From: Candidatus Omnitrophota bacterium
GTDB lineage: Bacteria > Omnitrophota > Omnitrophia > Omnitrophales > Aquincolibacteriaceae
Direction: 5' to 3'
Assembly: GCA_023819025.1 (NCBI GenBank)
Contig: JAMWDC010000129.1
Coordinates: 1-6,441 of the forward strand
Length of the DNA stretch: 6,441 nt
Each line of letters opens with the position of its first letter. Position 1 is the first letter of the stretch. Below, in pieces: positions 1 through 5,643 of this stretch. The translations under genes were made by a program, and so were the position numbers. The notes under the pieces are model-generated. The model searched no databases, was not told the DNA's origin, and saw only the letters and a program-made list of their open reading frames with translations.

Positions 1-3
1 TTG

Positions 4-20
4 CATGCTGGCATTCCTCT
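4..20 (-). promoter_or_regulatory. Ribosome binding site and start codon of the next downstream gene
   Basis: On the minus strand AGAGGA (15-20) is followed after an 8-nt spacer by ATG (4-6) and one further codon, CAA, before the window ends. The site lies about 25 bases after the stop codon of the glycosyltransferase at 46-1593, so the same-strand gene series very probably continues leftward. An earlier ATG at 12-14 directly abuts the purine stretch and is out of frame with the first, so it is a poor start. Nothing can be said about the product. Confidence 0.55.
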
Positions 21-45
21 TAGACGCCCGTAAAATGGGACGTGG

Positions 46-1593
46 CTATCGTTTTAAAACCTCTGCGGGGATTTCGCTGGCCTGCTTCAGGGAAACCCGG
101 CGAGTGTATTTCTTTTCAATCGTGCCCTGTCGGCTTCTTGGCGGATGAATGGGCTGATCGGCTTTCGGGGAGAGCCAATCGAATTTCAGCTTAAACGCAC
201 CGATCACAACCATACGCAGGAGAAACATGCCGTCGCGCCAGCGTCGGATATTGGTCGTTCCATAACCCCTTTCGCTGTAACGCACCGGGAGATCCACAAT
301 TTTTAAGTTCAGATAGGTGGCGCCGAACAGGAGGTCAAAATCACCGTAAGGATCCCAGTTTCCGAAATGCGGGCTGTTTTCGAGGAGATTGAGGTAATCG
401 TTTTTAAAAAACACCTTCGTACCGCAGAGGGTGTCGTCAATATTTTGCCCCAAAAGATACGAAAAACAGTGGCTGAAAAATCGGTTTCCCAAGGAATTCA
501 AAAATCTCATGGCCTTCCCGCGCATGGGATAGACCATACGGCTTCCGTTGACAAACTCCCCTTTCCCGCTGGTGAGTATATGGACAAAAAGCGTTAGGGA
601 TTCGGGTGCCACGGTCATATCGGCGTCCAAAATCGCGAGGATATCGCCGGTCGCAGCCAATAAGCCTTTTTGGGCGGCATCTTTTTTCCCTCGGCCGTCC
701 TGCGTCAAAAGGGAAATGTCCAGACGGGGATGCTCCTGAATGGCCTTCTCAATTGCGTTCCGGGTGCTGTCGGTCGAACCCCCTTCGACAAAAATGATTT
801 CCGTGCCTCCAGAGAATTGGGGGATCCGTTCGACGATTTCAGCGATATTGCCTTCCTCATTCTTGGCAGGGACAATGACCGAGACTTTTGGATTTTCAAA
901 ACAGAACTTCCCCTCTGTCCTGAGATTCAGCACACGGCCGACCACTAACGAGAGCACCCCCAGCCTGTTGAGGAATGGCAGGTTTCCAAGATATCGGTTC
1001 ATGAAATTGGAAACGAACGGGATCTTGAACGGAACGAGACAGAACATGGTTTCCTTGACGATCTGGATATCGGCCAGGGACATAAAGTCTTCGATTTTCC
1101 GGATGGGGGCCCAGTTCATGGCGGGCGTTGCTGTTTTAAATCCAAGTTTTTCTGCCAGGGTGATAGCGGGCTGCCAGATCCGGTTGTAGTACGTGATGAT
1201 GATTCGGGTACGCGAATGGCAGAAACGCCTGAGATCCACCAGCGTCTGATAAATATCCTCCATCATCCCTATGGCAAAAGAGAGAACGATGCAGTCAAAT
1301 TTTTCGTCGATTTTTTCGAGGGCCTCCGGATTTGATGAAAGCTCAAAGTTCGGGATGTGTGGGAGTTCCATGAAATCCAGATAAGGATCCACGACCAATC
1401 CCTCGGCTTGAATGCCGAACCACGCCAGGCAATAGGAAATACGGGGTCCGATGGCGAGGACTTTGGCATCCCGGGGGATCATGGATTTGATCCTTTGGAA
1501 ATTGATTCCGTGGATGTAACGCCCCCATCTTTTATGTTTTTTAATCTGTTCGTGTTGATGGATAAAAAAGTTGTTAAACTCTTTGGTGAACAT
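46..1593 (-). CDS. Fusion protein: N-terminal methyltransferase-like domain and C-terminal GT2 glycosyltransferase
   Basis: This 515-residue protein has two parts. Residues 40-220 resemble a class I SAM methyltransferase fold: VLAIGP (45-50) stands where motif I should be, VVDP (67-70) where the acidic end of strand 2 should be, and FDCIVLSFA (99-107) where motif II should be. The usual GxGxG of motif I is not present, so SAM binding is doubtful. Residues 235-460 are a GT2 (GT-A fold) domain: VSVIVPAKNEE (237-247), EGGSTDST (270-277), the metal-binding DAD (323-325) in ILDADM, CGTKVF (390-395) and GDFDLLF (417-423), as in dolichol-phosphate-mannose-synthase-like enzymes. It probably transfers an activated sugar to a lipid carrier or glycan at the cytoplasmic membrane. 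I see no signal peptide; the hydrophobic stretch at 456-467 is short. The start is supported by a strong AGGGGA site. The gene lies 60 bases after the radical SAM gene. The GT2 assignment is firm; donor and acceptor are unknown, and methyltransferase activity is only inferred. Confidence 0.9.
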   Translation of the reverse strand: MFTKEFNNFFIHQHEQIKKHKRWGRYIHGINFQRIKSMIPRDAKVLAIGPRISYCLAWFGIQAEGLVVDPYLDFMELPHIPNFELSSNPEALEKIDEKFDCIVLSFAIGMMEDIYQTLVDLRRFCHSRTRIIITYYNRIWQPAITLAEKLGFKTATPAMNWAPIRKIEDFMSLADIQIVKETMFCLVPFKIPFVSNFMNRYLGNLPFLNRLGVLSLVVGRVLNLRTEGKFCFENPKVSVIVPAKNEEGNIAEIVERIPQFSGGTEIIFVEGGSTDSTRNAIEKAIQEHPRLDISLLTQDGRGKKDAAQKGLLAATGDILAILDADMTVAPESLTLFVHILTSGKGEFVNGSRMVYPMRGKAMRFLNSLGNRFFSHCFSYLLGQNIDDTLCGTKVFFKNDYLNLLENSPHFGNWDPYGDFDLLFGATYLNLKIVDLPVRYSERGYGTTNIRRWRDGMFLLRMVVIGAFKLKFDWLSPKADQPIHPPRSRQGTIEKKYTRRVSLKQASEIPAEVLKR

Positions 1594-1600
1594 TCGCGAA

Positions 1601-1606
1601 TCCCCT
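1601..1606 (-). promoter_or_regulatory. Strong Shine-Dalgarno site of the methyltransferase-like/GT2 gene
   Basis: The minus strand reads AAAGGGGA, with core AGGGGA seven bases before the ATG at 1593. This is one of the two best ribosome binding sites in the window and fixes the start of the gene. The 60-base gap it lies in (1594-1653) shows no convincing terminator or promoter, so cotranscription with the upstream radical SAM gene is likely. Confidence 0.7.
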
Positions 1607-1653
1607 TTAAAAAAGAATTCCGATACCCTGCCGGATTTTTTCCAAAAGCTGGA

Positions 1654-3126
1654 TCATGATCGGGCCCCGCTTTCGCAGACCATCGGGGGATGGCTTTGAG
1701 GTGACGATTCGGCCTTACGGCGCAGAAGCGAATTCTTCAAGATGCCGTAAGCACCTTTGGAAAGCCTTTTAAGTTCCCTCGCTGATCGTAGGCCCCAAGC
1801 CCGCTTCCAGATAATCCTCGGGCGAAAATAAAATTGCCGGTAGGCTCGGCTGACATATTCCGAAACCTCCGCGCGTCGGACATCGGTTCCGATGAGCTCG
1901 ATGATTTGTTCGGCCGTCGGATCAAGAGTGTATCGGGCCCAAAAGTCTCCCAATCCGTTCTGCATGTAGTACTCGTAAATTTCCGTGTCCGGAAACGGAA
2001 GCAAAATGGTGTACTGGACATAATCCAGCGGCAGTTCGAGAGAAAATCGGATGGTGTCCTCGATCGTCTGACGGGTTTCGCCGGGGTAGCCGAACATGAA
2101 AAACCCCAACGTGTTGATGCCGAGTTCCGAGGTGTAACGGAGGATATGCCGGACCTTATCGGGAGCAATATTTTTTTTCATGCGTTTCAGGATTTCCGGA
2201 TTACTGGATTCCACCCCATACATAACAGTATGACAGCCCGCGGCCTTCAAGGCCCCGAGCATCTCTTCGTTGACGGAGTCCACCCGGCTCCGAATCGTCC
2301 AACTGACATCCAATCCTTCTGCCTGGATCAATTCGCAAACCTGAATCACCCGCAGCCGATTGGCTGTGAATGTCGAATCGTAGATGTCGAATTCACGGAT
2401 GTTAAAGTGCTCGTAATTATATTTGATTTCCTGAACGAAACTCGAGGCGCTCCGGGTCCGGTAAACGGGGGTCTTCTGATCGCAAAAGGTGCAGCGGTAA
2501 GGGCATCCGCGCGTTGACAACATGGCGGTAAAATTTTTGCGGCGCGAAAGAATATTGGTGTAGAGTTCGTTTCGGATCAAATGGCGTGCGGGATAAGGAA
2601 TGGAGTCGATATCCGGGACAAACTGCCGGGTCCGATCGACGATCACTCGACCGTTTTCGCGGTAGCCGACGGATTTGATCGCATCCAGTTTGCGGTTGTC
2701 CGCAAAAGCCCGGATAAATTGCGGAAGGGGTATTTCCGCCTCACCGACGATCAGGTAATCGATTTCGGGATGGGACAGGGTCTCGACCGGGTAAAGGGCC
2801 GCATGGGCTCCTCCGACAATGATCGGAAGCGATGTATCCTCTTTGAATTTTTTAATCCACTTAAGGATCGGATGGAAACTGTAAGTGGACAGCGTAAAGC
2901 CCAATAAATCCGGAGAAAAGCCGGCGAGTCGGTCCAGTGTGTCGCGGTAGGAAAGTTTCTCGGCGTCCATATCTACAATTTGGACCCGGACGCCCTCTTT
3001 CTCCAGGATCGAAGCCACGCTTAACAAACTCAGAGGCGGAATGAAACCGATACTGTCATCCCGGAACGACAATTCGCTAAAATTGGGATTCAGAACATTG
3101 GGTGTAAAAATAAGACTGACCTTCAT
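1654..3126 (-). CDS. B12-binding-type radical SAM protein
   Basis: This 490-residue protein has the two-domain layout of the BchE-like (COG1032) class. Residues 1-140 form a Rossmann-like cobalamin-binding-type domain, with SPDLLGFTLST (71-81) and VGGAHA...YLIVGEAE (104-131). The classical DxHxxG histidine motif is absent; DMDAEKLS (52-59) lies in roughly the expected region, so any cobalamin would bind without a protein histidine ligand, as in many of this class. The radical SAM core has CPYRCTFC (208-215), with C208, C212 and C215 in the CxxxCxxC spacing that binds the 4Fe-4S cluster. GVES (304-307) and FMFGYPGET (343-351) are conserved elements of the later barrel strands. The basic C-terminal part (FYFRPRIIWKRAW, 432-444) is common in members acting on lipid or glycan substrates. 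The ATG overlaps the stop of the epimerase gene (ATGA), with no clear ribosome site, which suggests translational coupling. The reaction (for example methylation, cyclisation or oxidation) cannot be predicted. Confidence 0.92.
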   Translation of the reverse strand: MKVSLIFTPNVLNPNFSELSFRDDSIGFIPPLSLLSVASILEKEGVRVQIVDMDAEKLSYRDTLDRLAGFSPDLLGFTLSTYSFHPILKWIKKFKEDTSLPIIVGGAHAALYPVETLSHPEIDYLIVGEAEIPLPQFIRAFADNRKLDAIKSVGYRENGRVIVDRTRQFVPDIDSIPYPARHLIRNELYTNILSRRKNFTAMLSTRGCPYRCTFCDQKTPVYRTRSASSFVQEIKYNYEHFNIREFDIYDSTFTANRLRVIQVCELIQAEGLDVSWTIRSRVDSVNEEMLGALKAAGCHTVMYGVESSNPEILKRMKKNIAPDKVRHILRYTSELGINTLGFFMFGYPGETRQTIEDTIRFSLELPLDYVQYTILLPFPDTEIYEYYMQNGLGDFWARYTLDPTAEQIIELIGTDVRRAEVSEYVSRAYRQFYFRPRIIWKRAWGLRSARELKRLSKGAYGILKNSLLRRKAESSPQSHPPMVCESGARS

Positions 3127-4112
3127 CGTTTTGTTTGGGCAGAAGGCCCCTTCTCATGATTTTGAAGCAGTTTCAGGTTAGCGTGTTGACGATACCATTG
3201 AATCGTGTTCTTGATTCCCTCTTCAAAAGGCATTCGAGCCTCAAAACCAAATTCACTTTGTGCACGGGAGGTATCTACAGATCGCCGCGGTTGACCGTCA
3301 GGCTTTGACGGATCCCAGACGATTTTCCCTTTGAACCCTGTGTGTTTGACCACCAGATCCACAAGATCCCGGATCGAAATTTCAAGGCCGGATCCTAAAT
3401 TAACCGGGTCGGGTTTATTGTATTTCTCTGCCGCCAGGAGAATGCCTTCGGCCGCGTCTTCGACATAAAGGAATTCCCGCGTGGCTTCGCCGGTTCCCCA
3501 AACCGTGATCGATCGTTCGTTCCTGAGCTTGGCCTCCAAACATTTTCGGATGAGGGCCGGGATCACGTGCGAGCTCTCGAGATCAAAATTATCACGCGGC
3601 CCGTAAAGGTTTGTGGGAAGAATATTGATGATATTTGATTCGTACTGTTGATGATAAGCCTGTGCTTGGACAATAAACATTTTTTTGGCCATGCCGTAAG
3701 GGGCATTACTCTCTTCCGGATACCCGTTCCAAATGTCGTTTTCCTTGAAGGGAACCGGAGTATATTTCGGATAAGAGCAAATCGTGCCGACCGCAACGAA
3801 CTTTTCGAGCCCGTGGACTCTTCCCTGCTCTATCATTTGAACGCCCATGATGAGGTTATCATAGAAAAACTTCCCCGGACTTTTTAGATTTGCTCCAATG
3901 CCTCCGACTCGGGCCGCCAAATGGATCACCATATCGGGTTGAAAGTCCGTGTAGAGCCTTTTGCATGCACCGTTGTCAGTAAGGTCGTAATCCTTGCTGC
4001 GAGGGACAAAGATACTCGTGCAACCCCGCTCCTTAAGCTTTTCGACTGCGAAAGAGCCGAGAAAACCGGCTCCACCCGTAACCACCACTTTTTTCTTCGT
4101 CCAAAAATTCAT
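3123..4112 (-). CDS. fcl: GDP-L-fucose synthase-like NAD(P)-dependent epimerase/reductase
   Basis: With the start at 4112 the protein has 329 residues, close to the roughly 320 usual for Fcl/WcaG. That family converts GDP-4-keto-6-deoxy-D-mannose to GDP-L-fucose by 3,5-epimerisation and NADPH-dependent 4-reduction. Visible motifs are the nucleotide-binding TGGAGFLG (12-19), HLAARVGGIGAN (64-75), GTICSYPK (109-116), YGMAK (139-143) with the catalytic Tyr139 and Lys143, and NLYGPRDNFDLESSHVIPAL (168-187). Cys112 and His182 align with the acid/base pair Cys109/His179 of the E. coli enzyme. Thr110 replaces the usual catalytic Ser, a substitution tolerated in extended SDRs. The open frame runs up to 4457, inside the preceding gene, but the family N-terminus begins here and AGGCGG precedes this ATG; another ATG at 4127 has no ribosome site. 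No gmd partner lies in the window, so a different NDP-4-keto-sugar substrate remains possible. Confidence 0.88.
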   Translation of the reverse strand: MNFWTKKKVVVTGGAGFLGSFAVEKLKERGCTSIFVPRSKDYDLTDNGACKRLYTDFQPDMVIHLAARVGGIGANLKSPGKFFYDNLIMGVQMIEQGRVHGLEKFVAVGTICSYPKYTPVPFKENDIWNGYPEESNAPYGMAKKMFIVQAQAYHQQYESNIINILPTNLYGPRDNFDLESSHVIPALIRKCLEAKLRNERSITVWGTGEATREFLYVEDAAEGILLAAEKYNKPDPVNLGSGLEISIRDLVDLVVKHTGFKGKIVWDPSKPDGQPRRSVDTSRAQSEFGFEARMPFEEGIKNTIQWYRQHANLKLLQNHEKGPSAQTKR

Positions 4113-4114
4113 AG

Positions 4115-4120
4115 CCGCCT
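4115..4120 (-). promoter_or_regulatory. Shine-Dalgarno site that decides the epimerase start
   Basis: AGGCGG lies just before the ATG at 4112; its AGG core is five bases from the start codon. The in-frame ATG at 4127 has no purine-rich site before it (CCCGAACACGCT), so 4112 is preferred. The site itself falls within the five codons between the two ATGs. Confidence 0.5.
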
Positions 4121-4142
4121 GTTCCATAGCGTGTTCGGGATT

Positions 4143-4172
4143 ATTTTCACGGTACCAAGCCGAAATTGACAA
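4143..4172 (-). promoter_or_regulatory. Weak candidate sigma-70-type promoter before the epimerase gene
   Basis: In the AT-rich gap the minus strand shows TTGTCA (4167-4172, five of six matches to TTGACA), an 18-base spacer and GAAAAT (4143-4148, four of six matches to TATAAT). Transcription would begin roughly 25 bases before the ATG at 4112. The spacing and -10 match are only fair, and T-rich DNA gives such matches by chance. It is listed because it lies in the one real intergenic gap, downstream of a terminator-like repeat. Confidence 0.22.
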
Positions 4173-4232
4173 ATGGAACAACCCGATGAAAAGCAATAGG
4201 ATACAAAGACTAATGACAAGATGCAATAAGTG

Positions 4233-4289
4233 AAAAAACTCATCGTAACCACACCGGTTTGATTTTATCCCTAATCTTTTCGATGAGTT
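4233..4289 (-). terminator. Terminator-like inverted repeat followed by a U tract
   Basis: On the minus strand AACTCATCG (4281-4289) and CGATGAGTT (4237-4245) form a perfect 9-bp inverted repeat around a 35-base loop. A run of six T (4233-4238) overlaps and follows the second arm. The loop contains a small AACC/GGTT hairpin. The repeat covers the last codons and the TGA stop (4240-4242) of the TPR glycosyltransferase. The long loop and low-GC stem make it weaker than a classical intrinsic terminator, and a 9-bp repeat at this distance is expected about once by chance in a window of this size. Its place at a gene end with a T tract is what makes it worth listing. Confidence 0.25.
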
Positions 4290-5625
4290 GCGATAATAGA
4301 TAATGAGGCCTGGAGAGTTTTCTTGCGTAATAAGCCCATTCTTTTCGGTTCTGCTGACACAGGAGGTCCCGCTCCCAAAGGATCTCCCGGCGCAGCCTTT
4401 TGGAATCCGGCGGGACCCTTTTCCATGTTTGGTCAAAAATTGCGCAGGCCTGCTCAAACTCGCCCAGCGCGAGATAAGACCATCCCAGGCCGCGTAAGAG
4501 TTCTAACACCACCTTTCGGTTGCTTAAAATGCTCGAAGGAAGTGCGGCTGTGAAATCTTCAATCGCGGTTTCATAACGGCCGAGTCGATAGTAAGTCCAG
4601 CCCCGGCCGCGAAGCGTCTCCTGAGTCTTCATTTGATCTTCACCGGCTTTCAAGGCATTCATGGCACGATTAAAGTAGCGTAGTGCTTCAGGGAATCTCT
4701 TAAGCTGATAATTCATCCACCCCATGCCTCGAAGCGCATCCTGGTTTCGAGGGGAGAGTTTTAGGGATTCTGTAAAGGCCCGGGATGCTTTTTTGTATCG
4801 CTTTTGGAAATAATAGGCCCATCCGATCTTGGACCATAAAAATTCTGCCTCATGAAGGGTCGGTTCCAGTTTCAAAGCCCATTGATACTCCCTCAAGCAC
4901 TTCGAATATTTTTTCTGATCAAAGGCGACATATCCTTTATACAGAGCGTTTTCGATGCGATCCGCCCATCCTTTAGCTTTCTTCCGTGCATGAGCTCCTA
5001 AGAGGCGATCGCAAGATTCTCTGCCATGGTAAGTTGCAGACGCGTCAGAATGGAACCCGATTCGAAATCCTGCGTTGGTGGCTCGGCGGCAGAAATCAGC
5101 CGCCGCGAAATCCTTCGATGTCCCATTTTTTTCGAACTTGACGAATTCCCAAACCTTGCGGCGGAGAACAATTAATTTTTCATGGATAAAAGCGCCGGGG
5201 ATCCATTCGTCATCATGAAGCGGAACAGGGCTCAGCCTCCGTGCAGGATAAAAATAAGTCCAGTCAAAGATTCTCCGATGGTGGGAATCCTCCAAACAGG
5301 TACCGATCACATCAAAATATTCGGCCTTGCGGAGATTCCGGTACCAATCCTTTGCAAGTTCCATATTGGGATCCATCAATACCAGATATTCCTTCGACGC
5401 ACGCTTGCAAAGTTCATCGCGCAAGTTTGCGGTCGGATGAGAGCCGGACTTGTCTTCTTCCTTGGGATAGAGCGAATAAATGGCGTGGCTACCCGACCCG
5501 TTGTCCCGAGAAATGAGAATTTCGTATTCCGGAACGTCTTGACGGTGAATGCTTGCAAGACACCTCGCCAAGACCTTTGGACTTTGGCCTGTTCCTATAA
5601 TGCAGAATGACATCGAATCGATCAT
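4240..5625 (-). CDS. GT2-like glycosyltransferase domain fused to TPR repeats
   Basis: This protein has 461 residues. Residues 5-205 read as a divergent GT-A/GT2 domain: FCIIGTG (7-13), RCLASIHRQD (21-30), the DNGS nucleotide-binding element (41-44), LVLMDPN (81-87) at the DxD position (D85, N87), and AADFCRRATNAGFRIGF (175-191) matching the late GT2 segment that usually carries an Asp/Glu pair; only the Asp remains here. Residues 229-405 form five TPR-like helical repeats, four with a Gly-Trp (268-269, 302-303, 342-343, 381-382) in the first helix. The tail (430-461) is basic. TPRs usually bind proteins, so the enzyme may dock on a partner of a glycan assembly complex; this is inferred. The start at 5625 follows the SDR stop by 18 bases, with a weak GGATGG site; an ATG at 5613 is the alternative. 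The altered motifs leave open a non-catalytic or protein-binding role. Confidence 0.85.
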   Translation of the reverse strand: MIDSMSFCIIGTGQSPKVLARCLASIHRQDVPEYEILISRDNGSGSHAIYSLYPKEEDKSGSHPTANLRDELCKRASKEYLVLMDPNMELAKDWYRNLRKAEYFDVIGTCLEDSHHRRIFDWTYFYPARRLSPVPLHDDEWIPGAFIHEKLIVLRRKVWEFVKFEKNGTSKDFAAADFCRRATNAGFRIGFHSDASATYHGRESCDRLLGAHARKKAKGWADRIENALYKGYVAFDQKKYSKCLREYQWALKLEPTLHEAEFLWSKIGWAYYFQKRYKKASRAFTESLKLSPRNQDALRGMGWMNYQLKRFPEALRYFNRAMNALKAGEDQMKTQETLRGRGWTYYRLGRYETAIEDFTAALPSSILSNRKVVLELLRGLGWSYLALGEFEQACAIFDQTWKRVPPDSKRLRREILWERDLLCQQNRKEWAYYARKLSRPHYLLSQLIEKIRDKIKPVWLR

Positions 5626-5643
5626 CGGTAAACCATCCGTAAG

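Noticed and set aside
24..43. Small hairpin ACG(T)CCC/GGGCGT after the GT2 stop, considered as a terminator
   Set aside because: It has six base pairs with a bulge and no T tract after it, and it is followed within four bases by a ribosome binding site, so it is more likely incidental.
740..1189. A 149-codon open frame on the plus strand opposite the GT2 gene
   Set aside because: It is antisense to the conserved glycosyltransferase and methyltransferase-like domains, with no motif of its own.
1594..1653. Short inverted repeat TCCA/TGGA near 1640-1653, considered as a terminator of the radical SAM gene
   Set aside because: The stem is only four to five base pairs and no T run follows it directly; the gap more probably carries only the next ribosome site.
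1834..2517. A 227-codon open frame on the plus strand opposite the radical SAM gene
   Set aside because: It lies fully antisense to a gene with clear family motifs, its translation shows no recognisable domain, and it overlaps other open frames in the same region. It is a shadow of codon structure on the other strand.
4198..4226. Alternative promoter pair TTGCAT (4221-4226) and TATCCT (4198-4203) with a 17-base spacer
   Set aside because: Only three of six and four of six consensus matches; weaker than the other candidate in the same gap and expected by chance in T-rich DNA.
4113..4457. Upstream extension of the epimerase to an ATG at 4457
   Set aside because: It would overlap the TPR glycosyltransferase by about 218 bases and add 115 residues that look unlike any Fcl N-terminus. 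The ATG at 4112 has a ribosome site and matches the family start.
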